Assembly: GCA_937975725.1 (NCBI GenBank) | Contig: CALJUL010000034.1 | Span: 1-33,206, forward strand | DNA: 33,206 nucleotides | Direction: 5' to 3' | Origin: an uncultured Pseudoxanthomonas sp. | Lineage (GTDB): Bacteria > Pseudomonadota > Gammaproteobacteria > Xanthomonadales > Xanthomonadaceae | In this document: positions 14,560 to 25,414 of the stretch, piece after piece | Layout: each line of letters starts with the position of its first letter | Position numbering within the stretch: position 1 is the stretch's first letter | Notes under the pieces: generated by a model | What the model was told of the DNA's origin: nothing | Seen by the model: only the letters and a program-made list of their open reading frames with translations | Database searches by the model: none | Position numbers and translations under genes: made by a program

Positions 14560-15468
14560 ATGCCTACCCTGCCCGCCCATTACCGCGCCGCCGCCCTGAT
14601 GCTGGGCAGCACCCTGTTCTTCGGGATGATGGTGGTGTCGATCCGGCTGGCCTCGGCCAGCCTGCACACTTTCGAGATCGCGTTCTTCCGCAACTTCTTC
14701 GGGCTGCTGGCGACGTTGCCGCTGCTGCTGCGCCACGGCCCCGGCCTGCTGAAGACCACCCAGTTCCCGCGCTACCTGTTCCGCTGCGTGATCGGCATCT
14801 GCTCGATGCTGGCCGGGTTCTGGGCCATCGGCCACATGCCGCTGGCGCAGGCGGTGTCGCTGTCGTATTCCACGCCGCTGTTCGTCACCCTGGCCGCGGC
14901 GGCGATGCTCAACGAACAGGTGCGCGCGCGGCGCTGGACCGCGGTGGTGCTGGGCTTCATCGGCGTGCTGGTGATCGTGCGCCCGGGCAGCTCCGAGTTC
15001 AGCGTCCATGCGCTGGTCGCGATGCTGGCGGCGGTGCTGAGCGCGCTGGTCGCCATCCAGATCAAGCAGCTCTCGCAGACCGAGCCGGCCGACCGCATCG
15101 TCATCTACACCACGCTGCTGTGGGTGCCGATGTCGCTGCTGCCGGCGCTGTCGGTGTGGAAGTGGCCCGAAGGCATCGCCTGGGTGTGGGTGGTTGCCGC
15201 CGGCGTCCTGGGCACCGGCGGGCACATGCTGTGGACGCGGGCGCTGAAGCTGGGCGAAGTGTCGGCGCTGACGCCGATCAGCTTCATGCAGTTGCCGGTG
15301 GTGGCGCTGTTCGGCTGGTTGCTGTTCGACGAGACGCTGGATGCGTGGACGCTGACCGGCGCCGGCATCATCTTCGGCGCCAACGCCTACATCGCCCACC
15401 GCGAAGCGGTGCTGTCGCGCCGGGCCGAATCGGAAGCGGCATCCTCGGCGGCCAAGCCCGGCGAGTGA
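14560..15468 (+). CDS. EamA/DMT-family inner-membrane transporter
   Basis: A 302-residue very hydrophobic protein with about ten predicted membrane segments in two five-helix halves, the drug/metabolite transporter layout. The first half includes FFGMMVVSIRLAS and PLAQAVSLSYSTPLFVTLAAAAMLNEQV; the matching position of the second half is SALTPISFMQLPVVALFGWLLFDETL. The cargo cannot be told from sequence. It starts 88 bases after murB, with GGGAAG at 14541-14546 as weak ribosome binding site. Its TGA abuts the opposite gene's stop, giving TGATCA at 15466-15471. Confidence 0.85.
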   Translation: MPTLPAHYRAAALMLGSTLFFGMMVVSIRLASASLHTFEIAFFRNFFGLLATLPLLLRHGPGLLKTTQFPRYLFRCVIGICSMLAGFWAIGHMPLAQAVSLSYSTPLFVTLAAAAMLNEQVRARRWTAVVLGFIGVLVIVRPGSSEFSVHALVAMLAAVLSALVAIQIKQLSQTEPADRIVIYTTLLWVPMSLLPALSVWKWPEGIAWVWVVAAGVLGTGGHMLWTRALKLGEVSALTPISFMQLPVVALFGWLLFDETLDAWTLTGAGIIFGANAYIAHREAVLSRRAESEAASSAAKPGE

Positions 15469-18195
<2,727 letters not shown>

Positions 18196-18219
18196 GCCAT
18201 CGTCCCCTGTGACGCCGTC

Positions 18220-18225
18220 ATGGTA
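18220..18225 (-). promoter_or_regulatory. Possible -10 of the kinase gene
   Basis: TACCAT read on the minus strand (18225-18220), four of six consensus bases, 24 bases before the kinase ATG. This leaves room for the AGGGGA ribosome binding site. The -35 is unclear. Confidence 0.35.
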
Positions 18226-18259
18226 ACGGAAGCCTGCGGCCGCGGGCCGTGATTCCCGC

Positions 18260-18265
18260 TACACT
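18260..18265 (+). promoter_or_regulatory. Possible -10 of the FHA-GGDEF gene
   Basis: TACACT at 18260-18265 lies 24 bases upstream of the ATG. The intergenic region of 94 bases would hold both divergent promoters, with start points about 50 bases apart, so they may be co-regulated. Confidence 0.4.
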
Positions 18266-18289
18266 GCGCGGAGCGCCTTTACACCCGCC

Positions 18290-19192
18290 ATGGCGATGTC
18301 CTTCGACAAGCCCGACCCGCCGACCACCCAACGCACCCTGCTCAGCGCCGGTCCGCGGCCGCTGTCGCCGCGCTCGGCATGCGTGGTGGTGATCCAGGGC
18401 GAAGGGCTGGGCCGGCGCGCCGACATCGACGTCCGCCGCGTGCTGGTGGGCCGCTCGCAGGAAGCCGACCTGCACATCCCGCACAAGAGCGTCTCGCGCC
18501 AGCAGTGCCAGATCTGGCGCGACGGCGACCGCTACTGGGTGCGCGACCTGGGCGCCACCAACGCCACCCGCGTCAACGACATGCCGGTGCGCGAGGCGCC
18601 GCTGTCCGACGGCGACCACATCACGCTGGGCGAGACCGTGCTGAAGTTCATCAGCCACAGCAGCGTGGAAGCGCACTACCACGAAGAGATCTACCAGCTC
18701 GCCACCCACGACGCGCTGACCGAGATGTACAACCGCCGCCACTTCATCGAGACGGTGGAGAAGGAGATCGCGCGCGCCATGCGCCACCAGCGCGCGCTGG
18801 CGATGTGCATCATCGACGTGGACCTGTTCAAGCCGATCAACGACCGCTACGGCCACATCTCCGGCGACAACGTGCTGCGGCAGATCGCGGCGCTGGTGCG
18901 GCGGCACGTGCGCAACGACGACGCGGCCGCGCGCATCGGCGGCGAGGAGTTCGCGGTGCTGCTACCCGAATGCGGGCCGGAGGCCGCCTACGGCTTCGCC
19001 GAGCGGCTGCGCGAATCGGTGGAGCAGTCCCTGTTCAGGCCCGGCGGCGAGGCGCAGCGCATCACCGTCAGCATCGGCATCGCCGCGATGACGCCGGAGC
19101 GCGACACCTGCAGCCGCATGATGGCCGCCGCCGACGCCGCGCTGTACCGCGCCAAGAGCGAAGGCCGCAACCGGGTCTGCATCGAGCACTGA
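18290..19192 (+). CDS. FHA-domain diguanylate cyclase
   Basis: A 300-residue cytoplasmic protein. An FHA domain occupies about 30-122: VGRSQEADLHIPHKSVSRQQCQI is typical, with the phosphothreonine-binding R55, S68 and the later GATNATRVN. A GGDEF domain spans about 133-298, with the active-site GGEEF at 217-221 and an allosteric I-site RxxD at 208-211, exactly five residues upstream. Thus it should make c-di-GMP and be product-inhibited. FHA domains bind phosphothreonine peptides, and a Ser/Thr kinase gene lies divergently 94 bases away, which suggests kinase-controlled c-di-GMP synthesis (inference). A second in-frame ATG at 18296 is an alternative start. Confidence 0.92.
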   Translation: MAMSFDKPDPPTTQRTLLSAGPRPLSPRSACVVVIQGEGLGRRADIDVRRVLVGRSQEADLHIPHKSVSRQQCQIWRDGDRYWVRDLGATNATRVNDMPVREAPLSDGDHITLGETVLKFISHSSVEAHYHEEIYQLATHDALTEMYNRRHFIETVEKEIARAMRHQRALAMCIIDVDLFKPINDRYGHISGDNVLRQIAALVRRHVRNDDAAARIGGEEFAVLLPECGPEAAYGFAERLRESVEQSLFRPGGEAQRITVSIGIAAMTPERDTCSRMMAAADAALYRAKSEGRNRVCIEH

Positions 19193-19232
19193 GCGGCGGC
19201 GGCGGGCGACGTCCGGAAGCCACGCAGCAAGT

Positions 19233-19922
19233 TCACTGCACCTGCCAGGGCCGTCCATCCACGCGGTACAGCACGAAATAGACACCCACCACCCAGGCCA
19301 CGCCCGCGGCCCAGCCGCCGAGGATGTCCGAGGGATAGTGCACGCCCAGGTAGATGCGCGAGACGCCTACCAGCAGCGCGAACGCCGCCGCCAGCAGGGT
19401 GGCCGGCCAGCGCCAGCGCGTGTGCCAGCACAACAGCACGACCACCATCGCCAGCGTCGCCGAGCCCATTGCGTGGCCGCTGGGGAAGCTGAAGGTGGAT
19501 TCCGGCGCCACCGATTCCCACAGCGACGGCCGGTCGCGGCGGAAGTAGTGCTTGGTCACCAGGTTCAGCAGCGCCGAGCCGGCGAACGACACCGCCGCGA
19601 ACGTCCCCTCGCGCCAGCGCCGCGCGGCCAGCAGGCCCAGCGCCAGCGCGACGTCCACCGGCACCACGCCCCACTGGTAGCCGATGGCCGAGACGAAGAC
19701 GAAGCACCGGTCCAGCGCCGGCGTGGCGATGGCGTGCGCGTAGCGCAGCAGCACGTCGTCGAAGTGGAAGTCCTCGAACTCGTGCACTTCGTCGGCCAGT
19801 TCGACGAACAGCCACAGCGGCGCCAGCAGGCACAGGAACAGCAGCAGCAGGCGGCGGCCGCGCGCGCGGAACAGGTCCGCGACGATGCGCAGCCCCTGGG
19901 CGAACGCCTCAGCCGGCGCCAC
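19233..19922 (-). CDS. PAP2-family membrane phosphatase
   Basis: A 229-residue protein with about five membrane segments and the complete PAP2 signature: KHYFRRDRP (124-132), FPSGH (146-150) and SRIYLGVHYPSD (188-199). Lipid phosphate or undecaprenyl-pyrophosphate phosphatases share this signature; the long insertion EVHEFEDFHFDDVLLRYAHA (45-64) is not decisive for substrate. The start is GTG at 19922, which overlaps the last 14 bases of ispG, so the two are probably translationally coupled. The link to isoprenoid synthesis by ispG would suit undecaprenyl-phosphate recycling, but this is inference. Confidence 0.85.
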   Translation of the reverse strand: MAPAEAFAQGLRIVADLFRARGRRLLLLFLCLLAPLWLFVELADEVHEFEDFHFDDVLLRYAHAIATPALDRCFVFVSAIGYQWGVVPVDVALALGLLAARRWREGTFAAVSFAGSALLNLVTKHYFRRDRPSLWESVAPESTFSFPSGHAMGSATLAMVVVLLCWHTRWRWPATLLAAAFALLVGVSRIYLGVHYPSDILGGWAAGVAWVVGVYFVLYRVDGRPWQVQ

Positions 19923-21174
19923 GCGCGTACTTCTGGTCGACGTAGTCGTCGATCAGGGCGACGAATTCGCGGGCGATGTTGTCGCCGCGCAGGGTGACCT
20001 TCTTCTCGCCGTCGACGAACACCGGCGCGGCCGGCGCCTCGCCAGTGCCGGGCAGCGAGATGCCGATGTTGGCGTGGCGCGACTCGCCCGGGCCGTTGAC
20101 CACGCAGCCCATCACCGCGAGGGTCATGTTCTCCGCGCCTGGCCGGGTGACCTTCCACTCCGGCATGCGCCCGCGCACGTGCTCCTGCACCACCTTGGCC
20201 AGTTCCTGGAAGAACTCCGAGGTGGTGCGGCCGCAGCCCGGGCAGGCGGTGACCATGGGCGTGAACGCGCGCAGGCCGGTGGTCTGCAGCAGTTCCTGCG
20301 CCACGATCACCTCCTGCGTGCGCGACGCGCCCGGCTCGGGCGTCAGCGAGATGCGGATGGTGTCGCCGATGCCTTCCTGCAGCAGCACCGCCAGCGCGGC
20401 GCTGGACGCCACGATGCCCTTGCTGCCGATGCCGGCCTCGGTCAGGCCCAGGTGCAGGGCGAAGTCGGAGCGCTGCGCCATGTCGCGATACACCGCGATC
20501 AGTTCCTGCACGCCGCTGACCTTGGCCGACAGCACGATGCGGTCGCGCGGCAGGCCCAGTTCGACGGCGCGCTCGGCCGAGTCCACCGCCGAGCGGATCA
20601 GCGCCTCGCGCAGTACGCGGCCGGCGTCCCACGGCGTCTCGCGCGCGTGGTTCTCGTCCATGAGCTGCGCGGCCAGCGCCTGGTCCAGCGAGCCCCAGTT
20701 GGCGCCGATGCGCACCGGCTTGCCGTAGCGGACGGCGAACTCGACCAGTTGGGCGAACTGGGTGTCCTTCTTCTTGCCGAAGCCGACATTGCCGGGGTTG
20801 ATACGGTACTTGGCCAGCGCCTCGGCGCAGGCCGGCTCGCCGGCCAGCAACTGGTGGCCGTTGTAGTGGAAGTCGCCGATCAGCGGCACCGGCACGCCCA
20901 TCATGTCCAGCTTCTCGCGGATGCGCGGGATGGCGGCGGCGGACTCGGGGTTGTTGACGGTCAGCCGCACCAGTTCCGAGCCGGCGCGCCACAGTTCGGC
21001 CACCTGCTTGACGCTGGAGGCGACGTCGGCGGTGTCGGTGTTGGTCATCGACTGCACCACCACCGGGTGGCCGCCGCCGACGACGGCGTTGCCGATGCGG
21101 ACGGCTTGGGTGATGCGGCGCGGCCAGGGCGCGGCGTCGGTGGGAGGCGTGGGGCGGGTGACGGCGTCGTGCAT
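19909..21174 (-). CDS. ispG: 4-hydroxy-3-methylbut-2-enyl-diphosphate synthase
   Basis: A 421-residue [4Fe-4S] enzyme of the MEP pathway that converts MEcPP to HMBPP. The TIM-barrel part has VVVQSMTNTDT (38-48) and INPGN (125-129). The cluster ligands are C311 and C314 (ACPGCGRT) and C357 (MGCVVNGPGE), with E364 as a fourth ligand or catalytic residue. ATG at 21174 has no Shine-Dalgarno; TACAAT ends six bases before it, suggesting a leaderless mRNA. It is divergent from a redox-responsive RegBA-like system, a sensible neighbour for an oxygen-sensitive iron-sulfur enzyme, though regulation is not shown. Confidence 0.95.
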   Translation of the reverse strand: MHDAVTRPTPPTDAAPWPRRITQAVRIGNAVVGGGHPVVVQSMTNTDTADVASSVKQVAELWRAGSELVRLTVNNPESAAAIPRIREKLDMMGVPVPLIGDFHYNGHQLLAGEPACAEALAKYRINPGNVGFGKKKDTQFAQLVEFAVRYGKPVRIGANWGSLDQALAAQLMDENHARETPWDAGRVLREALIRSAVDSAERAVELGLPRDRIVLSAKVSGVQELIAVYRDMAQRSDFALHLGLTEAGIGSKGIVASSAALAVLLQEGIGDTIRISLTPEPGASRTQEVIVAQELLQTTGLRAFTPMVTACPGCGRTTSEFFQELAKVVQEHVRGRMPEWKVTRPGAENMTLAVMGCVVNGPGESRHANIGISLPGTGEAPAAPVFVDGEKKVTLRGDNIAREFVALIDDYVDQKYARGAG

Positions 21175-21180
21175 GGCGCC

Positions 21181-21186
21181 ATTGTA
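21181..21186 (-). promoter_or_regulatory. -10 of ispG, start codon at the expected +1
   Basis: TACAAT (five of six consensus bases) reads on the minus strand at 21186-21181. Only GGCGCC separates it from the ispG ATG. No -35 match is found at 16-18 bases. Confidence 0.5.
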
Positions 21187-21227
21187 GCCTGCGGCCCGCG
21201 GCCCTCCCGCGCGGTCGCGGCCGCCCC

Positions 21228-21244
21228 TGCGACGCGAAGTCGCA
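21228..21244. promoter_or_regulatory. GCGAC-N5-GTCGC dyad, candidate RegA box
   Basis: TGCGACGCGAAGTCGCA is a perfect inverted repeat with six-base arms and a five-base centre. It lies between the divergent ispG and regB genes and ends 22 bases before the regB -10, where a -35 would be. RegA/PrrA sites are described as GC-rich dyads of the type GCGNC-Nx-GNCGC, so autoregulation is likely. The same core also occurs in the REP element at 4617-4630, so a solitary REP palindrome is the alternative. Confidence 0.5.
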
Positions 21245-21266
21245 GGCCGGCCGGCGCGGCATCGTC

Positions 21267-21272
21267 TAGCAT
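21267..21272 (+). promoter_or_regulatory. Possible -10 of regB
   Basis: TAGCAT at 21267-21272, followed by six bases and the ATG at 21279. There is no recognisable -35, which would suit a promoter that needs an activator bound at the dyad upstream. Confidence 0.4.
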
Positions 21273-21278
21273 GGCGGG

Positions 21279-22517
21279 ATGTCTCCCGCCCTGCTGGCCC
21301 GCTCTCCCTCGTTCCTGCGCACCCTGTGCAACCTGCGCTGGGTCGCCATCGTCGGCCAGGCCGTCACCGTGCTGGTGGCGCTGGGGCCGCTGGGCGTGTC
21401 GCTGCCGGCCTGGCCGCTGTGGGCCGGGATCGGCGCGCTGGCGCTGTTCAACGTCTACGCCACCTGGCGCAGCCACCGCACCGGCGAGGCTTCGCCGGCG
21501 GAGGCGTTCGTACACATGCTGGTGGACGTGGCGGTGCTGGCCTGGCTGGTGGGCTGGAGCGGCGGCATCCGCAATCCGTTCAGCTCCATGTTCCTGTTGC
21601 TGGTCGCAGTCTCGGCGCTGGCGCTGCCGCTGCGCTGGGTGCTGGCGACCGGGGCGGCCTGCCTGCTGGGCTACGTACTGGCGGCGGTGCTGGGACGGCC
21701 GCTGCCCAGCCTGCACGATCCCGGCTTCAACGTGCACCTGTGGGGCATGGCGGTCAACTTCGTGCTGTCCTCGGGCGTGGTGCTGTACTTCTCCACCCGC
21801 CTGGTGGCGCAGTTGCGCGTGCGCGAGCAGGAACTGGCGCGCCTGCGCGAGCGCTTCGCCCGCAACGAGGGCATCGTGGCGCTGGCCACCCACGCGGCCG
21901 CGGTGGCGCACGAGCTGAACACCCCGCTGGCGACCATGACCCTGCTGGCCGAGGACATCCGCGAAAACGCCGCCGACATCGAGTCGCGCGAGGACGCGGC
22001 CACCATGCGGCAGTTGATCGACCTGTGCCGCGACCGCGTGCGCGCCCTGGCCGCGTCCGCCGACATGGGCGTGATGGCGCGGGTGGACCTGGACGAAGTG
22101 GTGCAGCGCTGGCGCCTGGTGCGCCCCACCGTCGAGCTGCAGCGCAGTGGCAGCCTGCCGCCGGGACTGGCCGCCGACGCCTCCACCGGCCATCTGTTGC
22201 AGGCGTTGCTGAACAACGCCGCCGACGCCAGCCGCCAGGCCGGCTCCGCGCGCGTGGACCTGGACCTGCGCTGCGAGGGCGGCGAACTGGTGGGCACCGT
22301 GCGCGACTACGGCAACGGCTTCCACGAATCGCTGCCCTTCCAGTCCGAACAGATCTTCCGCACCAGCAAGCCCGACGGCATGGGCGTGGGCCTGGCGCTG
22401 TCGCACGCCACCGTCGAACGGCTGGGCGGGCGCATGACCATGCGCGCGGTGCCGCCCAAGGGCGTGCAGGTGCAATTCCGGCTGCCGGCGGCGGCCCACG
22501 ACGAGGCATTCCGATGA
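21279..22517 (+). CDS. regB: RegB/PrrB-type redox sensor histidine kinase
   Basis: A 412-residue sensor with about six membrane segments (15-175). Between helices lies SGGIRNPFSS with the GGxxNPF quinone-binding motif (95-101) typical of RegB, PrrB and ActS. The H-box AVAHELNTPLAT has H211. C250 in IDLCRDRV lies at the place of the RegB redox-active cysteine. The ATPase part has LLQALLNNAADAS (N-box) and GMGVGLALSHATVERLGG. RegB kinases respond to quinone redox state and thiol oxidation. It precedes the regulator gene by ten bases and is divergent from ispG. Confidence 0.9.
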   Translation: MSPALLARSPSFLRTLCNLRWVAIVGQAVTVLVALGPLGVSLPAWPLWAGIGALALFNVYATWRSHRTGEASPAEAFVHMLVDVAVLAWLVGWSGGIRNPFSSMFLLLVAVSALALPLRWVLATGAACLLGYVLAAVLGRPLPSLHDPGFNVHLWGMAVNFVLSSGVVLYFSTRLVAQLRVREQELARLRERFARNEGIVALATHAAAVAHELNTPLATMTLLAEDIRENAADIESREDAATMRQLIDLCRDRVRALAASADMGVMARVDLDEVVQRWRLVRPTVELQRSGSLPPGLAADASTGHLLQALLNNAADASRQAGSARVDLDLRCEGGELVGTVRDYGNGFHESLPFQSEQIFRTSKPDGMGVGLALSHATVERLGGRMTMRAVPPKGVQVQFRLPAAAHDEAFR

Positions 22518-22527
22518 GAGGTTCCCC

Positions 22528-23079
22528 ATGAAAGGCTTGCTGGTCGACGACGACGAACTCTACGCCCGCACGTTGCAGCGCAGCCTGGCGCGCAAGGGCA
22601 TCGACACCGAGATCGCGCTGGACGCGGCCAGCGCGCTGGCGAAGGCGCGCGAACGCGCGCCGGACTTCGCCCTGGTCGACCTCAAGCTGGGCGCCGACTC
22701 GGGGCTGTCGCTGATCGAGCCACTGCGCGCACTCAAGGCCGACATGCGCATCCTGCTGGTCACCGGCTACGCCAGCGTCGCCACCGCGGTGGAATCGATC
22801 AAGCGCGGCGCCGACGACTACCTGCCCAAGCCGGCCACGGTGCCCGCCATCCTGCGCGCGCTGGGCCTGGAAGCGCCGCTGGCCGCCGACGAGACCCGCT
22901 CGCCGGAAGACACCATGACCCCGCTGAGCCGGCTGGAGTGGGAACACATCCAGCAGGCGCTGGCCGAGACCGAGGGCAACATCTCCGCCGCCGCGCGCCT
23001 GCTGGGCATGCACCGGCGCTCGCTGCAGCGCAAGCTGGCCAAGCGGCCGGGGCCGGAGCGGCGCTGGGTCGACGAGTAG
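22528..23079 (+). CDS. regA: RegA/PrrA-type response regulator
   Basis: A 183-residue regulator. The receiver domain (about 1-115) has acidic D7-D9, phospho-acceptor D51 in ALVDLKLG, T79 in LLVTGYAS and K101 in LPKPAT. The C-terminus (about 130-175) is a Fis-type helix-turn-helix, GNISAAARLLGMHRRSLQRK, nearly the canonical RegA form with MHRRxLQR. The linker is short, as in RegA. It forms the partner of the sensor ten bases upstream; GAGAGG gives the ribosome binding site. Targets in this organism are unknown; the dyad at 21228-21244 is a candidate. Confidence 0.93.
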   Translation: MKGLLVDDDELYARTLQRSLARKGIDTEIALDAASALAKARERAPDFALVDLKLGADSGLSLIEPLRALKADMRILLVTGYASVATAVESIKRGADDYLPKPATVPAILRALGLEAPLAADETRSPEDTMTPLSRLEWEHIQQALAETEGNISAAARLLGMHRRSLQRKLAKRPGPERRWVDE

Positions 23080-23244
23080 CGCGGCGCCTAGTCGCCTGCG
23101 GCCGCACGCACCATCGGCGCGGCGCCTTCGCACCACCATCTGGAAAATGTCCGCGCGCAAGGAACCCACCGCGCGCAGTGCACGCACCTCCGTGAAGGTT
23201 CGCGTGCCCGCCCCGCAGCCACAGCGCGCTGCGCAGGCAACGTT

Positions 23245-23250
23245 TATCCT
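23245..23250 (+). promoter_or_regulatory. Possible -10 of xseA
   Basis: TATCCT at 23245-23250, then six bases to the xseA ATG. No Shine-Dalgarno fits in the gap. The remainder of the 177-base region after regA holds nothing recognised. Confidence 0.35.
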
Positions 23251-23256
23251 TGCCAC

Positions 23257-24585
23257 ATGACCGACACCGCCCGCGACGTCCTCACCCCCAGCCAGCTCAA
23301 CACGCTGGCCCGCAACCTGCTGGAGGACAGCTTCCCGCTGATCTGGGTGGAAGGCGAGCTGGGCAACGTCACCCGCCCCGCTTCCGGCCATCTCTACTTC
23401 ACCCTGAAGGACGCGCGCGCGCAGGTGCGGGCGGCGATGTTCAAGCCCAAGAGCCAGTGGCTGAAGTTCGCCCCGCGCGAGGGCCTGCGCGTGCTGGCGC
23501 GCGGCCGGCTGACGCTGTACGAGGCGCGCGGCGACTACCAACTGGTGGTGGACCATCTCGAAGATGCCGGCGAAGGCGCGCTGCGCCGCGCGTTCGAGCA
23601 GCTCAAGGCGAAGCTGGCGGCGGAGGGCGTGTTCGACCCGGCGAGCAAGCGGCCGCTGCCGGCGCACGTGCGCCGGCTGGGCGTGCTGACCTCGCCCACC
23701 GGCGCCGCGGTGCGCGACGTGCTCAGCGTGCTGGCGCGGCGCTTCCCGCTGCTCGACGTGGACGTGCTGCCGGTGCAGGTGCAGGGCGAGACCGCCGCGG
23801 CGCAGATCGTGGAGATGCTCCGGCGCGCGGCGCGCAGCGGGCGCTACGACGTGCTGCTGGTCGCCCGCGGCGGCGGTTCGCTGGAAGATCTGTGGACGTT
23901 CAACGACGAACGGCTGGCGCGCGCCATCGCCGCATCGCCGGTGCCGGTGGTATCGGCGGTGGGCCACGAGACCGACTTCACCCTCGCCGACTTCGCCGCC
24001 GACCTGCGCGCGCCGACGCCGTCGGCGGCGGCCGAACTGCTGGTGCCCGACCGGCGCGACCTGCTCGCGCGCGTGGCCGTGCTGCAACGCTGCCTGGCCA
24101 CCGCCCAGGCCCACCGCCTGCGCCAGGCCATGCAGCGCGCCGACCGCGCGGCACTGCGCCTGAACGCACTGCGGCCGCAGGCGCGACTGGCCCTGCTGCA
24201 CCGGCGCCAGGACGACGCCATCCGCCGCCTGCACGCGCTGTGGCGCGACCGCCACGCGCGGCGCCTGGCCGCCCTGCGCCACGCCGCCGCGATCCTGCGC
24301 GCGCAGGCGCCGCAGCGCCGGCTGGCCGCATTGCGCGAACGCCTGCTCGCGCTCGGCCCGCGCCCGCAGGCCACCATCGCGCGCACCCTGCAACGCGATG
24401 CCCTGCGCCTGCGCGGCCTGGCACGCTCGCTGGAAACCGTCAGCCCGCTGGCCACCGTCGCGCGCGGCTATGCGCTGGTGACGAAGGAGGACGGCACGCT
24501 GGTGCGGTCAATCACCCAGGTGCAGCCAGGCGAGGCGCTCACCGCACGACTTGCTGATGGGACGTTGAAGGTGCGCGTGGAGTAG
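23257..24585 (+). CDS. xseA: Exodeoxyribonuclease VII large subunit
   Basis: A 442-residue protein. The N-terminal OB-fold (about 8-108) has LTPSQLN, WVEGELGN and SGHLYFTLKD. The catalytic domain includes GVLTSPTGAAVRDVLSVLARR and ARGGGSLEDLWTFNDE (GGGSxEDLWxFN), then SAVGHETDFTLADFAADLRAPTPSAAAE. The rest is a long arginine-rich coiled coil ending in ARGYALVT. XseA with XseB degrades single-stranded DNA to oligonucleotides; xseB is not in this window. ATG at 23257 matches the conserved N-terminus. Confidence 0.95.
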   Translation: MTDTARDVLTPSQLNTLARNLLEDSFPLIWVEGELGNVTRPASGHLYFTLKDARAQVRAAMFKPKSQWLKFAPREGLRVLARGRLTLYEARGDYQLVVDHLEDAGEGALRRAFEQLKAKLAAEGVFDPASKRPLPAHVRRLGVLTSPTGAAVRDVLSVLARRFPLLDVDVLPVQVQGETAAAQIVEMLRRAARSGRYDVLLVARGGGSLEDLWTFNDERLARAIAASPVPVVSAVGHETDFTLADFAADLRAPTPSAAAELLVPDRRDLLARVAVLQRCLATAQAHRLRQAMQRADRAALRLNALRPQARLALLHRRQDDAIRRLHALWRDRHARRLAALRHAAAILRAQAPQRRLAALRERLLALGPRPQATIARTLQRDALRLRGLARSLETVSPLATVARGYALVTKEDGTLVRSITQVQPGEALTARLADGTLKVRVE

Positions 24586-24592
24586 ATGACTC

Positions 24593-24614
24593 GCGGCAAT
24601 ATCTTTGTTGCCGC
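24593..24614 (+). terminator. Hairpin after xseA
   Basis: GCGGCAA (24593-24599) pairs perfectly with TTGCCGC (24608-24614) over an eight-base loop, seven bases after the xseA stop. No U-run follows. It marks the left border of the less GC-rich segment. Confidence 0.4.
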
Positions 24615-24725
24615 ACTGTCACGTCCAGACAGAACACCCTCTATCTCACACTAGCGGAACGCCTGCACCGTAGAGTGCGATCCTTGGCTAGACTGCTGCC
24701 GACGCTGGAACAATCGGACGGCCAC

Positions 24726-25385
24726 ATGCCCATCGAAGCATTCGCGAGTCAAACAAGCCGCGCATTTGCAGGCCTATTGTTCGCTGGTCTGGCCTCCTGT
24801 GCATCCGGCCAGCCTCCTCAAGCGGCAAAAGCCGACTTTGACGGTAGGACCATGCAATGGTGCGACAAGACAGGTCCCGACACGGACTGCAGCGAACTTG
24901 CGCGGTTCGCACCTGCCGGCATGACCATCCGGGCAAGGGCCCGCGGCGACCTGGACGGCGACGGCGATGAAGATCTCCTGATCGTCGTCGAACACGATAC
25001 CGATCAATCCGCATCCATCCCGCGCGGACTGCTGTTATTGCGCCGTGACGCCGCTGGCGACCTCCACGAATCGCTGAACAGCCCGGAAGCGATCCTGTGC
25101 CGCAAATGCGGAGGCATGATGGGCGACCCCCTGCAGGAGGTACGCGTTGGACATGGCGATTTCACGCTCCGCTTCGAAGGCGGCTCACGCGAACTCTGGT
25201 CGAGCGAATACCGTTTCGAACATGCGCATGATCGCGAGCTTTGGCTGCTGGCCGACATCGTGCACAGCGGCTTCGATCGCGCTGACGGCAGGATCGCAGA
25301 ACGACGATTGACCGTATCCGATTTTGGCGAGGTATCGCTCAAGTCCTTTCATCCCGAGGATTATCCGGCTGACGCACTTCCCTGA
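24726..25385 (+). CDS. Lipoprotein, putative immunity protein of the GH19 enzyme
   Basis: A 219-residue lipoprotein. The start at 24726 gives a signal sequence ending in the lipobox LASC (22-25). An upstream GTG at 24675 would bury it. A calcium-loop-like DLDGDGDEDLLIVVE (75-89) resembles VCBS/FG-GAP loops. It is followed by CRKCGGMMGDPLQEVRVG and FTLRFEGGSRELWSSEYRF (about 125-164), a pattern seen in small exported beta-rich proteins. It directly precedes, by 29 bases, a lytic enzyme without signal peptide. In Xanthomonas, T4SS effectors are typically preceded by such an immunity lipoprotein (for example the XAC2610-XAC2609 pair). Immunity is inference; I cannot name the family with certainty. 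Confidence 0.65.
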   Translation: MPIEAFASQTSRAFAGLLFAGLASCASGQPPQAAKADFDGRTMQWCDKTGPDTDCSELARFAPAGMTIRARARGDLDGDGDEDLLIVVEHDTDQSASIPRGLLLLRRDAAGDLHESLNSPEAILCRKCGGMMGDPLQEVRVGHGDFTLRFEGGSRELWSSEYRFEHAHDRELWLLADIVHSGFDRADGRIAERRLTVSDFGEVSLKSFHPEDYPADALP

Positions 25386-25414
25386 CCTCCGATTTCTCAG
25401 AAAGGACTTCATCG

